From Lumbricus rubellus (taxonomy: Eukaryota; Annelida; Clitellata; Crassiclitellata; Lumbricidae), in NCBI GenBank assembly GCA_945859605.1, contig OX243817.1:34130660-34194659 (forward strand): a DNA stretch of 64,000 nucleotides, read 5' to 3'. A program made the translations under genes and the position numbers. Within the stretch, counting starts at the first letter, position 1, and each line of letters begins with the position of its first letter. Below the pieces are notes generated by a model, which was not told where the DNA came from, made no database searches, and saw nothing but the letters and a program-made list of their open reading frames with translations. Below, piece after piece: positions 1 to 13,152 of this stretch.

Positions 1-199
1 GAAGACGATAGAAAGAGCCTGCAGCAGAGTAAGTTAATTGTAATCGTTGTAGCTTGGTTTTGCTCTCATAGTAGATTTCTGCTTTGGGATTTGAATCATG
101 ACCAACAAACTATCTTGCAGTCTTCGTCTGTCTGTATTTCCTTTTTTCCTTCATATTTTTTGCATGTTGTGCATTGTGTGGAATTTCGTCATCTGGCAT

Positions 200-1724
200 T
201 TCGGGGATTATGGTTTCGGGGAATCCCCCGCCATGGTAATCTGGCATTCTTCTCACTTGTCCTCTAACCATCAGAGTCTCAGCTGAAACGACTTTATCTA
301 GCACAGCTTGGCTGTCATAGTTGCTACAAACCAGAGCAAGAGTTACGAGGGGGATCGGAGATTCAACCCCCACCCCCCACCCGAGGTCCCTCTAGTCTTT
401 CTTAGAAGCCCATTATCAAAGTCTTATTTGCACATCTCAACTTCAGGCGTAGAAAAAAATTGTTGTGTTTCCGGTAACCCGACCGACCCATTTTTACGGC
501 CGCGACTCAAATATTTTTTTAAAAAAATGTTATTAAAAAAAAGATTTTTTTCAAAAAAAAATTTTTTCAAAAAAAATTAATAAAAATTAAAAAAAACAAA
601 ACCATTTGTATTGACATAACATAAGAGACGTCAACTAAATGAAATTAATAGGACTGTTTCTAGAGCAGTTTTAGGTGCAGACAGTCGGGAAATAGGCAGT
701 TTATACTTGCTTAGAACACGTACTTTGTTTCAGCGTGCAAAAAAGACTACTGGGGTATACTTTTTCGGATAGTCACTGCATAAAAATATTTTACAAAATA
801 AAAATATTTTCCGACCTACCTACCCAATTTTTTTTAGCTCTGTTACCGGAAATACAACATTTTTTTAGGCCTCATGTGAATCCAAGACAAGCCTGCATGA
901 GCCCACCAGTTATTTATAACAATTCTCACATTGCCATAACCATCGCTAACACCACCACCACCGCCACCACCACACCACCACCACCACTAACACCACCACC
1001 ACGACTAACACCCCCACCACAACAACAACGTCAACATCGTCACCGATAGGCCAATCATCACATCCCCATTGAGCAATTACAATTTACAAACGACTACAGC
1101 TGACTTCACACAAAAATTGAGAAAAACAACTGCAACACACAAACATCAATTAGTCATTCAACAACACACGAAGGTGATTCGGTCTAAAAACCACTTCAAC
1201 ATCCGTATAAATTATATATTGTTTTAGACGACTCAATCAAGCGATCCACACAACCGTCCCTCCACCAGGGGGTATGCAGGGAGGGGGTCTGGGGCCGTCT
1301 TTGTGTGAGGAGGAGACGAGGCTCCAAACACAACAAAACATTTTTCCGACCTACGCAAGCAACTATTGATCGCGTCTCATTTTGAAATTTTGCACGACAC
1401 TCGAGTCGTCATTGTCGACGATGTCGCTGGTGGGGAAGAATAACAAAAGCATGTACCTCCATTCGGTTCCTATCTATCGATCGCCTTCCCTGCCCCCCAT
1501 CCCTCTTCTTCCCCCTTCCCATTCCGCCTACAAAACATCGGTGGGAAAGTATCAACTTTCAACAACAACGCGCTGTCACGTCCAAGTAGTTGACGCTATG
1601 GCATTTACAAGTATAGCTCGCATTCTGAAGTCCCTCATAGAATAAAATTGGAATATTGGATCGATAAAAGTAGTAATACCAACGATTCATGGGGTGGGGG
1701 TTCCCCGAAACCATAATCCCCGAA
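200..1724. repeat. Pair of inverted 29-bp repeats 1.5 kb apart
   Basis: TTCGGGGATTATGGTTTCGG at 200-219, continuing to about 229, occurs as its complement at 1696-1724. I see no clear target duplication. The span also contains A/T homopolymers (525-600) and a (CAC)n tract (947-1020). Confidence 0.6.
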
Positions 1725-2149
1725 AGAATATTATGATTTTTGGATACAAAATTGTGCTATCAACGAAACCAAACAACTATTACGTCACGCATTATTTCTA
1801 CTTGGTATCTAGCCATTTATAAAGCGTTTTTCCTTGAAGTGTAGATAGAGCAAGAAGGATGGGAAAGAGCCCCACGAGGGGGTAGGGGGGGGGCTCAGCG
1901 GATCCATCATGGTCTGACTGAAGTGAAGGACTTGATCTTATCAAACACCGGGTGGGACGCAACAAGTGCTTCCTGGAAGTGCAGCTAATTGACTGGAACA
2001 GGACATGGATGAAGTAGACATGGGTGGAACAAACATGGGTGGAACGGAGACCCACTATCAACACCAGGTCCTCTTAGATTCATTAATTCGGCCTGACTCA
2101 TTCTTCTTTCCTTTATCCAATATTCATTCGCTCCCTTACTCCATCCTTC

Positions 2150-2300
2150 AATCCACCTGTCCATCCGTCCATCTATCCGTCTATCCGTCCATCCATCCAT
2201 CCATCCATCCATCTATTCAATCAACCATCCATTCCATCCGTCCATCCATCCATCCACCCACACACCAACAAACCCATCCATCCATCCACCTACACACCTA
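2150..2300. repeat. (ATCC)n microsatellite
   Basis: ATCCATCC and variants with CCGT or CTAT run through this interval. The open frames across it are spurious Pro/Ser/Ile repeats. Confidence 0.9.
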
Positions 2301-3039
2301 CTCAAGAAGCACTGTAACCCACAGCCTCCTCCATAAGATCCCATCCATCTACAGCAGCCTCTTAACAACAGAAATGACAAATATCTTCTGTGCGTGTTCC
2401 TAAGATCTGCCTCTTCCTCCTCCTCCTCCTAATGGGCCGGTCAACACTGAGTCCACTCCACCCTCAGCATGCATCATATCCCATGCATGCACGATGATCA
2501 TTGCTGGCTAATAGCTGTTCCGCCAACTTGGACGAAAATCAGAATGCTATGCCAACCGGTGAAAACAATCGTCTCTAAGCACTGTGGTCGACTCATGGCA
2601 GAGCGCATGGCACAACAGCATTGAATGAATAAGAGATGAAGGAACGAACGAATACACCAGAATGCCCGCCAACGAATTAAGACAGGCGTTGATAAACGAA
2701 AGAAGAAGAGCGGGATCCCATAACCCCAGAAGGCGGATCCTTTACCCCCGTCTCCCCATACTTGCACTGGCTTCCTGTTCAGCAACGAATTTGATTCAAA
2801 TCAGGACGTGTAGTTTCATTTAGAAAACAGTGAATTCTGCCAATAACAATACTTAAACTGAGTGTCTATTGATTCGAAAATTATTATTGTAACCATCAAC
2901 GATATTAGTCACAGTAGAATGCTTCACATAACAAGATGGTAAGAAGGATGGCCCTAGGAAAGGTATCATGTTCTTGAACTGGTCTTAATTGGTCAACGAG
3001 CTTTCTTGGTTGAGAAATCTTGTTGGGATATCTCTGTTT

Positions 3040-3175
3040 CTCTGTATCTCTCTCTGTGTCTCCTTGTCTGTCTCTCCCTGTCTGTGTGTCTATCTCTCCC
3101 TGTCTGTGTGTCTATCTCTCCCTGTTTGTGTGTCTGTCTCTCCCAGTCTGCTTGTCTCTCTCCCTGTGGGCCTAC
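3040..3175. repeat. Minisatellite of 24-bp units (TCTCTCCCTGTCTGTGTG)
   Basis: About five copies of a TCTCTCCCTGTCTGTGTGTC-like unit follow one another. It is open in all three forward frames because T-rich codons avoid stops. Confidence 0.85.
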
Positions 3176-4176
3176 CTGTACCTTCCACCAAGTGACTTTC
3201 TTCTAGTGTCTTGCATTCTACCCGATTCTTTCCTTATCTTGCTCTCAAACTTAAGATTCACGTCTTTCAAATATTGCTGATCTAATATCAACCATAATAT
3301 TATAAGCTGCGGATGGCTTTGAGCAAAGATCGGTCCATACGTCTTCGGTTAAAATATATCAATTATTAATCACAAATTTAATCGTAAACAGTCCTCTCCT
3401 CTGCCGCCGACCGTCTGCCGTCTCGCAAAACAGACACCGCTTCTAATTACAACAAAAAGTCCTCTCCCTCACTGTCTGTTCTTCCAACCAACAGGTAGGC
3501 TACAGCCAGAGTGCACCGAACCACCCCACTCTATCTTTTACCCTCCCATACACAATTTATCCTCGGAAGCAGCAATGATAAACGACGACCAAGCGAAGAA
3601 TAGATGGCGGAAACCATTCAGTGAGCGACGGTGAATCCAACTCAATGAATGATTCATTTAGAGCGCCGTATTTCCTTCATTTATGTTCATTATTCGAATC
3701 GCTTTCAATCACCTGTGGCCCCCGCATCCTCCTTCTCCCTCCTCCTTCTCCCTCCTCCTCCTCTCGTCCGTCCACGTGACCTCCTGCTGCTGCACCGCGG
3801 CGACCTCTGACGGACGCTTTCTGTAACATGGCCTCGATTTATTTCGTCGGCGGCGGCGGTGGCGATGGAGGAGGCGGACGGAGGGCCATGGGAAAGGTTA
3901 AGGAGGATGGATCGCTCCCAGGATCGTCAGCAGTCGATCGGGATTTAACCGAGCTCTTCGTTATAATCGTAATGTTATCGGAATGAATTTCTAAATCGCT
4001 GTTATATAATAGACAGGCACAGGGCCCAAGGTTATTCAAGAGCTCTGCAGCAAGACAGTCCAGAGATACCAGGAAAGAATGACTGATTAATGACTGACTG
4101 AATGACTGACTATTGTGACTAAATGTTTGACTGGCTGATTGACTGGCTGACTGATTGTTTGTTTGTATGTGCACTT

Positions 4177-4385
4177 GCTATAGCGCCCCTTCAAGCCCCT
4201 TCAAGCTCCTTCTACTCAGAGGCGCTCCCGATGCAGAGCGAACACTGCATCGGAGTTTCACGCCGAAGCGCTGAGCAATTGTGAGTGAAGAACTTGCCCA
4301 AGGACCTTATGCGGCGAGGTGGATTCGAACCTCGAACCTTCCGGCTCAATGGCAACGACGCCACCACTACACCACCGTGCCTCAG
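4177..4385 (-). mobile_element. tRNA-derived SINE
   Basis: Minus-strand A box (GGTGGTGTAGTGGTGG, from 4361-4378) and B box (GAGGTTCGAATCC, from 4321-4333) show a tRNA-like head. The body ends in AGCGCCTCTGAGTAG and GGGGCGCTATAGCA, the tail shared by many copies in this window. Confidence 0.8.
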
Positions 4386-4499
4386 TTGATGACTGAACTA
4401 ATCCCAAAAGGCAGTCATTGGCATGAATCGCTGGCGACTTCATTTTCATAGTCCCGGCCTACGAGACCAGTCCTCTACCTCGTCGTCTCACCTTCCAGT

Positions 4500-4680
4500 C
4501 AACTGATGACTTGGTAATCATTATAATCATCATCATCATCATCAGGCACCATGGGCTCAACGCCCGTAGGTGTCCACTGCCATTTTCACCAAAAATCTCC
4601 ACTGCTCCCTGTCCATCGCCGTGTGACTCAGCTCCTGGAATGATGCTCTTCCCCACCCGATGATGTCGTCCAACCATTTA
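4500..4680 (-). mobile_element. 3' end of a non-LTR retrotransposon (5'-truncated)
   Basis: Read on the minus strand, 4679-4557 is an open frame encoding KWLDDIIGWGRASFQELSHT followed by AMDREQWRFLVKMAVDTYGR and a stop. This is the usual C-terminus of certain LINE ORF2 proteins (W.DDI..W....... A.DR..WR..V). A (TGA)n-type tail, tgatgatgatgatgattataatgatt, follows at 4549-4515, as is common at LINE 3' ends. The element is cut at the palindrome at 4676. Confidence 0.72.
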
Positions 4681-4711
4681 CATAGTGCCATTATAATGGC
4701 ACTATGTAAAT
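4676..4711. repeat. Perfect 36-bp palindrome
   Basis: ATTTACATAGTGCCATTA is followed directly by its exact complement, with no spacer. It sits at the truncated end of the LINE fragment. Confidence 0.9.
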
Positions 4712-5159
4712 CATCAGATTAGATTACATTAGTTTAGATTAGATTAGCCATTGAATAGATCTACGTAACAATCTGCTTTGTGTTCAGGTTAATTCGAGCA
4801 AACAGTGCAATCTATTCACTTAAATACGCCAGAAAGACAATATTGCAATAATTGCAATAATTACAATAATTACACTAACACAAATCAATGACGGTATGGT
4901 TGGGTGCGGACTGTGTTTATCTTTTGTTTTCTAATTCCATGCTATCATCAATCTCTTACCCTTCAGGGCTGAACAACCTCAATCCCACCCACTCGGTCAC
5001 ACCCTGAATCAATTTGAAAGATTATATAAAAGCTGATGAATACGAGTGACGAACGAATATCTGCATTTAATTTATTATAAAATTCAGATATCGCACGATT
5101 CACATTTTATTTATTTAGCGCATCGAAAAACCAACGATTAAATAAACTTTGTCAATCAG

Positions 5160-5665
5160 TTCAATAGATAGTCAGTCATTCAATCAGTCATTAATAATTT
5201 TATTCAGTCAGTCAGTCATTAAATTCAGCCAGTCAGCCAGTCATTAATCCGTAATTCAATCATTCAGTCTGAATGACTGACTGAACTACTGGCTGATCAG
5301 TCAATCAGTAAGACATTAAGCCATTGATTCATTCAGTCAGTCAATAAATCATTCAGGCATTGAGTCAGACACTAAGTCCGTCATTGTTAAGTGAGTCAGT
5401 CAGTCAGTCATTCAACCTATCCAATCATCCTTTCATGTCCATTTATCCATTCATCCTCATTCATTCATTCATCTCCATTCATTCATTCATTCATTCATCC
5501 CCATTCATTCATTCATTCATTCATTCATTCATTCATTCATCCCCATTCATTCATTCATTCGTTCATTCATTCATCCCCATTCATTCATTCGTTCATTCAT
5601 TCATCCCCATTCATTCATTCATTCATTCATCCCCATTCATTCATTCATTCATTCATTCATCCAAT
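5160..5665. repeat. (CAGT/CATT)n then higher-order (ATTC)n array
   Basis: Tetranucleotides CAGT, AATC and CATT dominate 5160-5410. From 5440 to 5665 there are five or more blocks of (ATTC)n separated by CATCCCC, a higher-order repeat. Confidence 0.9.
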
Positions 5666-6221
5666 CGCCAAATGAGTCGTCATATACCACCGTCGCTACG
5701 GTTTCTGTCTATTTTATTCTCCTCCCTCTCTCTCTCCCTCCATACCTCTCTCCCTGTCTCTGTGTATGTCTCTCTTATGATGATCTTTTACAGCTGACCC
5801 CATCTGGTGGACGGCGGTAGTTTAAAAACGTCCTCGAAATAGATTCAAATCCGAAGGAATGGCTGGCAGTAATAAAACGAACCTCAACCGAAACCTCTCC
5901 CACCTGATGCCACTGTATTGCCACATAACACAAACGTTGACCATTCGTCCTGTACAGTACTGTTCTTCTTCTTCCACATCGTCGTTTTACGATTCATTAT
6001 TATTCATTGTAGCCAGCATCTGCCTGTAATGGTATCTTTATTGTCTGCGTCTAATCCACTGGCGCGCTGTTTTACTGGCTCGACCGCTAAAATGAAGTCA
6101 GGTGCTGCTACGTTGAAGAGCCCAGAAGGTAATCCTGAGTAACTGGCAATATAATAGTAGCAGTTGCTGTTTAAATACACTGTGTTATTACAAAGATCAT
6201 TAACAACCTCGCCATTGTTCG

Positions 6222-6545
6222 AACACTGACAGTGCCAGTCCCAAGCCTGGATGAAAGAGGAGGGCGTCGCTGATGATTATCTTTTGTTATCACACAGTGA
6301 TGTAAAACTGAAACTAAATAACTAAAGATCATTAGCGGCGCCCTCCTCGATCATCCACGCTTGGGACGGGCCCTGCCTGGCACTAAGTAAGGGATTGCTG
6401 TGATGCATGGAGTTACACTGTCAGAGTAACTGGCCGCTTGTTGCTGTTTAACGCAACTGCCAAAAATGATTAGTATCACACTCCTCCTTTATCCAGGCTT
6501 GGGACTGGCAGTGGGAGAGTGCAACCAGTAGCGGAGCTTGAGTAA
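6222..6545. repeat. Three copies of the CCAGTCCCAAGCCTGG SINE tail, two of them inverted
   Basis: Copy one, CAGTGCCAGTCCCAAGCCTGG, is at about 6228-6285. Copy two is in the opposite orientation at about 6328-6385 (GCGCCCTCCTCGATC, GCTTGGGACGGGCC). Copy three is at about 6468-6530 (CTCCTTTATCCAGGCTTGGG). Copies one and two could form a hairpin. Confidence 0.65.
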
Positions 6546-7084
6546 CTGGCCAGGCAAGGACCCCTGTATATAGGAGTCCACAAGAATTCTTCCTCCACCA
6601 ATGTGGAAAGATCTTAGGCGAGTCCACGGGTCAGATCACGTGTCTCCTCATTCCTCCATCTCTCGCATCTGGAGTGGTTTCGACTTACGGGAGGCAGAGA
6701 TTGGATCAAATCAGGTCACTCGAAGGTATACATGTAGTAGAACTTGGCTGCTATGTAAATTCATTCGTAGGCTGGTGGGCTTTTGAGGGCTGCACTAGGC
6801 GGGCTGACTCACTGGCCAGTTGACCCATTTGAGATGGTTGTCTTGCTGAATGAATGAATGAATAAATGAATCAATTAATTAATAAACCAGTGCAAAATCT
6901 ATTATATGGAATTTTTTTAAGCAGGGGCAAGGTTATTAGTAAATATGCTGGATGAAAATCAGACGCACAATAATTCTATTTCATCTTTTCGTTAGATTCA
7001 GCGACAGCCGACAACACCGGATATGAATTCACGCATCGCTGAACAATACAACTGACGTTCATTACGTTCGACACGTTCAACATG

Positions 7085-8275
7085 ACTGCCTTCTTATCAT
7101 CGCTATCCTCGCATCTTTCTTCTCCTCCTTCCAACTCATCCTCCTCCTCCTTCTCTTTTTACATCCCAATGTCCTGCATCGTCTCTTCATATTCTTTCTT
7201 CCTTCTTTTCCTATGAGCTTCTCCTCCTCCTCGTCCTCCACCTTCTCCTTATCATCATCATCATCATCACCACCATCATCACCATCATCGTCATTAACAC
7301 TGAAAGCATCTTCTTCATAATATTGCCTCGTCGTCGTCGTCGTCCTCCTCCTCCTCCATCTCCCATGCATCCTCTTTTTTATCCTCATTAAGTCGGTTGA
7401 TGTCATCATCGGCACATCGGAGAAGACAAGAGAATAATTGCGATGGTGAGTCGATCAAAGGAATTCGATCGACCCTCAGACAATGACACTAACCCCACCC
7501 CACCCACCTCCCTCCCACCCATCTACCCATCGTCAATTCTGGGTGGAAGGGATGGAGGGATGGGTGGAGGGTGGCCGATAATCCAACGAAGAAAAAATCC
7601 ATCCATACGGAGACTCATGAGGGTCATCTTTAGACAGCAGCAGCTAAGAAATGACGAGGAGGAGAAAAAGGAGGAGGAGAAAAAAGAGGAGTACGTGGGG
7701 GGAGGAATAGAAGGAGGTGGAGAGGAGGAGGGAAAAGAGGAGGGCGTGGGTAGGAAAAGGAAAAGGAGGAGGCGAAGAGGAGGAAAGTTAGGAGATAGGA
7801 GGAGAGGAAAAATGAGGAGGTGGAGAGGATGTAAATGAGGAAGGGAGGCGGAGACTAAAGAAGAGGAAAAGAGAAGCGGACAAATGGACCAGGACGGGGA
7901 AGTAGGGGGAGCAGGAGAGGGAAGAGGAGCATATAGGAATGAGGAGGGAAGATAAGAAGGAGGAAGAGATGATGAAGAATATGAGGACGAGGAGGAGGAA
8001 GATGGAAAGACACAGAGGAAAAGGCCTAATAAGAGGGTGAATCACGTCCCAGGTTCCCAAACCATGCACGTATTTACTAAATCGTCCTTAAAGCTCCCCA
8101 CTCACTGCTGCTCATAATATTAAGGACGTTAAACGCCAATAAGACAAGAAGTGTCATTAGCAAGCAAAACAACTCTACAGAACACTCGACGATTCCCCCC
8201 CTGTGCGCCCTCGCACACACGTAACACACAACCAACCCTTCCTTCCTCCTCCTCCTCCTCCTCCTCCTCCTCCTT
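7085..8275. repeat. Strand-asymmetric polypyrimidine and polypurine tracts
   Basis: Positions 7085-7380 are rich in TCC and TCATCA. Positions 7650-8030 are almost pure purine (GGA, GAA). Positions 8243-8274 are again (CTC)n. Long frames here (poly-Glu/Lys/Arg or poly-Ser) are artefacts of composition. Confidence 0.85.
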
Positions 8276-8569
8276 GACCATAAACGAGCCAATCGCCTTC
8301 GTAAGTGGCAAGGAAGAAGGCAACGGAGGAAGTGGTGGTGGTGGTGGTGGTGACGGAGGATGAGGAGATGGAGATTGTCCATAATTCCGGACGCTGGCTA
8401 ATTTAGCCAACTACTCGTCTCTCTTTTTTCGTTCGTCGTCGACAAGAAAGCATAAATCCCGCTTAGCATCGCCATCAAAGTCAGATCGGTCGGTCGGGAA
8501 AGAGACGCAGCCACAAAATGGCTGAGCGTTGAGCGATGGAAAATCTTCGATAGAGAAGTCGATGCTGGT

Positions 8570-8615
8570 GGGGCTGGGGGGGGGGGGGGGTCGGTGGGGG
8601 GGGGGGGGGTTGACA
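8570..8615. repeat. Poly-G tracts
   Basis: Two runs of 14 or more G are separated by TCGGT. They could form a G-quadruplex. Confidence 0.9.
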
Positions 8616-9505
8616 GGCAATCAAAATGTCCTTGATGTTGATTTGTCCATCCGGTAATGGCTTGTTTTAAAATGTATGCAAAATTTTGTTACATCCCTAA
8701 TTATAATTTTATAGCAGTCTATATACGTAATGAATTTTTTGGTCTTTCTTCGCCATTTTCCGCAAACATTTAATTGAAAACCATTTCTTTGGGCCGTCAG
8801 GTCTGGAGTGCCTCCGAGAACTCCCTCTTGACGTGGAGCTATATAAATCTACGAATACAGTGCAATGCATGCGCACTTGCCAAATGCAAGTAAAGCTTAT
8901 ATTTATGTCTCTAGAAGTGTCATAGTTTCCTATGCGTTGCTGAGAGCTTCCAACGAATAGGCTAAATATTACCTCTTTTGCACTGTAAAGTGATATAAAA
9001 TAATAATAATAATAATAATTATTATTATTTTTATTATTATTATTATAATTGATAGGGTAGGCTATTAGGCCATTATTACTATCATCACATTTAGGCTTAC
9101 TGTTTCTTGTGTCTTTCTTTCATCTCTGACATTTTAAAAATGCAAATGAATCATAGAATGGTTCATTCGGCTCAACACCAAAAATTCCATATTAATTAAT
9201 TGTCGTCATCATCATCGCAATGCTTCTTTAAAGACATCAATTTTTTAGAACTGCACAGCCATGAATATTTCGCATTCGTGACAATGTTTCCCAAAAATGT
9301 CGAAAAAAATCTTATGAACTTTTTTAGTCATCCGCTTCGAATTTCGGATTTTGGTCTTCCTGTTGCATATTTTTCACTGCACACGTTCTTCGTTGCACTT
9401 ACTTTTTCCATGGCGTACCGGCTGCAGTTAACTTTTTCTAACGATAATTATCACTGCACACAAGACGGATTTTACAACTGCACAAATTCGTTTACAACTG
9501 CACAA

Positions 9506-9511
9506 CAACAA

Positions 9512-9542
<31 letters not shown>

Positions 9543-9617
9543 GTCGTCGTCGTCGTCGTCATCATCATCATCGTCATCATCGTCATCATCATCATCATCA
9601 TCATCATCACCACCACC
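9506..9617. repeat. (ATC/GTC)n trinucleotide array
   Basis: ATCATC, then CGTCGTC, then mixed units. The poly-His and poly-Asp frames across it are spurious. A (TAA)n/(ATT)n palindromic array is nearby at 9001-9048. Confidence 0.9.
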
Positions 9618-10039
9618 TTCATCTGCATTACAAAACGTGTGGACTATTAAAATATGACAGTATAGATATCGTCTAAAATTATAATTCTTCAAGAAATAAG
9701 ACAGGTATAGTCACGAGCCTCCCCCCCCACGTCCCCCTACGTTGGAACAAGATTGACGCCATCATCGGTGATCAGCGGCATCTGTTGCCTTTATGAGTGT
9801 TATATATACGGTCGATATTCGGGGCAATTCCCATCGATATTTGTTCGCAATGCACAGCTTGTTCTTCTCGGCGCCTACTCCTCTTCACCATGGGCGATGT
9901 GTGACCGCGTTGCGGCGACGGTGAATGGCGTCGTTCCTTAGGGAAGGGCCTCGACCGACCGACCGAACGACAGCGCAAATGCCGTCATCACCTATAACGA
10001 GTCAGATTATTACGCGTTTATCTCTGCTGGCAGATTGGA

Positions 10040-10998
10040 GTTGGAGGGATGGAATGGATGGAGGATGGATGGGTGGATGGATGGATGCATGGATGGATGG
10101 ATGAGTAGTAAGGACGGACTGAGGAAGCATGGGCGCCCGCAGAAAATTTCCAGGAGAGGCAAGACACAATAGTCACGTTGAAATTGTTTCAACAGCCTGA
10201 AAAATCCAACGCAGGAAATTAAGAACATGGATATTTTTCATAGACGTTATTAAAAGTAAATTTCTCAGTTTCACCCTATATATATGCATCATTGGCGGAA
10301 TGTACAAAAAACATGCACTACCCCCCCCACAAATTTTTTCCACTTAATTACTTATAAAAATAGGTGTCAATTCCAGGGTGCAAATTCCGCCTCTTGTCTC
10401 TATGTGTGGGCACGCATGTGAGGGAGGGGCGGAGGGAGGCGTGTGTAATCCAAAATGCTTATTTTTAAGAACATATAATTATGTTGAACTGAATGGAGCA
10501 AAATAAACTGTTCAGAAGGTCGCTGACTCGCTGTAGACAGTAACATCGTTCATCTATTGAACCCATAGACAGACAGGAGCCGAGAGTCAACAGTCAAAAC
10601 CCGAAACGTATCTCATCCCATTGATAACGATGATGTCAACATTTCTGAGCATAACAGACTAATATTCTCTTTCACTGTGGCTTTGCTGATGTACGGCGCT
10701 TCTGAGTTCATATCTTCGTGATGCATTACTAAAAAAAATGATCCGAAAGAAAAGAAAGGATGAATGAATGAATGAATGAATGAATGAATGAATGAATGAA
10801 TGAATGGGTGGACGAAACAATGAATAAAAGAATTAATTAATGAGCAAGCGAATGAATGGCCAAGCGGATCAGAGCCATTGTTGTGTCCAATCAATTAACT
10901 GCATGGCTGTGCACATATATATATATATACATATATATAATATATAAATACTCTATATAATATATATATACTCTATATAATATATATACTCGTGCGTG

Positions 10999-11045
<47 letters not shown>
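10040..11045. repeat. (GGAT)n, (GAAT)n and (AT)n microsatellites
   Basis: (GGAT)n is at 10048-10105, (GAAT)n at 10762-10808 and (AT)n at 10915-11044. Another (AT)n lies at 11577-11650. No gene was seen between them. Confidence 0.9.
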
Positions 11046-11047
<2 letters not shown>

Positions 11048-12085
11048 CATATATGACACTATTATACACAATATAATATAAATAAGATATAATGACCCTA
11101 GTTCAATAGCTGTGGTCGCCCTCTGGGTTTGTATATACGTATCCCTATTGAAACGTCTTCATTGTTAGCTATATTATCTGGCAGGCATTGAAAGCCACAT
11201 AATAATAATAATATTATTGTTGGAGTCTATGGCAGTCATTATTGTCTGCTCTATATACTTGTGCACTGTGCAACATACTGCTCCGAAATGAACACAATGA
11301 CTGTAGATGTCGGTGGGATGATCAGATGACAAGGAAGATGACATGGAATTCTTCTCTCTCACTGTCTCTGTCTCTCTGTCTGGCTGTCTGTCTCTCTCTG
11401 TCTGTATCTCTGGCAACTGGACGACCTTCTGACATGATGCAGCGCTCATGAACAACTGGGTGCCCTCTGCTCATTCTTTGTGGAGTAGCCTTTATACGAT
11501 TACGATTACGTACTAATACGTAGCGCAGTCTGTGCAGACAACGCGTAATGGAAGGCAGTGGCAGTGCGATCATTACGATATATATATATATAATATATAT
11601 ATATAGCAACGCTCTATATATTTATATTATATTATATATATATACATATATCGTCGGCTGAACTACAATTGCGAACCGAGGCCATGAAATTGAAGTCGTT
11701 AACCACTTAATGGTTGGCATTGCCTGTTGTGGATATTATGTCTTAAACGACCGCTCGTCCCTTTTTCTTTTTATCGATGGTTTTTATTCCGCTTGAAATG
11801 TCCACACACACTCACACAACCTGCGGGTCTCAGGCATGAGTGCCGCTGCTATACCGTTTCTTTTCATCGTATATGCCTGTGGCTGGTGAGGTCGTTTCAT
11901 AACCTGGCGCTATACAAATGTCGACCTCATCAACGACCTATTACGTAAAGCAGACGGAAGAGTCGCCGTGTATTATAATAGAAACATTGAAGACATTAAT
12001 ATATACATATACATGTATACCCGAAGACCGTGATGGAGACAATTTCAAACAAAGCGCTGGCGAAAAGAGAGAGCGTTGATCCCAG

Positions 12086-13093
12086 CAGGGGTGTAACGAG
12101 GTTTAGAAAAGTGGGGGGGCCTAAATAGGACGTAGTGGATTTATTTGGCGCGAAGCGCCAAAAAATTTTTTAAAGGGCCCCCCCAGTTTTTCACAAGGCC
12201 CCCCCAAGTGGGGGGCCCTGGGGAGCCTTAGTAACAAATGGGGCAGCTTCAAAAGTCCCAAATTAATCCTCTAATTAGAGTATAAATGGGTGAAATTGGG
12301 TGAAAATAGAGTGGAGACGTGTCAGACGGGATATGAAAATACAACAGAGAAAAAAGACGGAAATATCGTAGAGTTATAGGATTATCGTAGGATCATTGAG
12401 TCTATTAGAGTTTAAGTACTATTACTAATGCAGCCGACTTCTGTACGGCAAGTCTTGACTCTTAAAATTTGATGTGAAATTGTGAATTATTTGATGTACA
12501 CATTTGAAACAAAAAATGGGAATATCTCAATTTGGACATATCCCTAGATTAGTGGAATGGCAAGCGACCGTAGCGACGATATAGGCATCTAAACATTCTG
12601 AAGACTTGTAGTCTACAATGTCCATTTGTAGTCTAGCTTTGGACCTTTGTTTACATGTTATTGCAATTTTGCAAACGTTGCACGTCGATGTTCGTTTCGC
12701 ATAATGAAAAAACTGCAATTGTCTGAATTTCTAAGGTGATCCTTTGCCTTTACTCTTGTCGTCGTTTTTTTTTACAAGAGATCGAAACTGATCAATAAAG
12801 AGATCGATCAACAAGACAAGATTTCAGAGACACTCCAATTAAAAGGCTGTAATGAAATAATGGAAGTAAACTATATTCGACCTCAACAGCTATTTCCAAC
12901 TGTCGCTTTGCTCTTTACTGTGGCTTAGCTCTTTTTTGGAAAGATTTTAAGGACCACTTTTCCTCTCTTTTCTCAAAAAAGTGGGAGGGCCCTCTCATAA
13001 AAAAGTGGGGGGTCCGTTCTCATATTAGGCCCCCCCTGATAAAAAAGTTGGGGGGCCAGGCCCCCCCAGGCCCCCCCACTCGTTACACCCCTG
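12086..13093. mobile_element. Non-autonomous hAT-type DNA transposon, 1008 bp, with 8-bp target duplication
   Basis: The element starts CAGGGGTGTAACGAG and ends with its exact reverse complement CTCGTTACACCCCTG. It is flanked on both sides by the direct repeat GATCCCAG (12078-12085 and 13094-13101). Terminal CAGGG and an 8-bp target-site duplication are hallmarks of the hAT superfamily. Subterminal sequence is G-rich on the left and C-rich on the right. No transposase frame is present, so it must have been moved in trans. Confidence 0.88.
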
Positions 13094-13109
13094 GATCCCA
13101 GTAATAGGC

Positions 13110-13116
13110 CAAAGCC

Positions 13117-13152
<36 letters not shown>

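Noticed and set aside
5360..5797. 145-codon Phe-Ile-His-Ser repeat frame
   Set aside because: Produced by the (ATTC)n array.
9200..9676. 158-codon frame ending in poly-His
   Set aside because: The second half is an ATC/GTC microsatellite and the first half shows no family resemblance.
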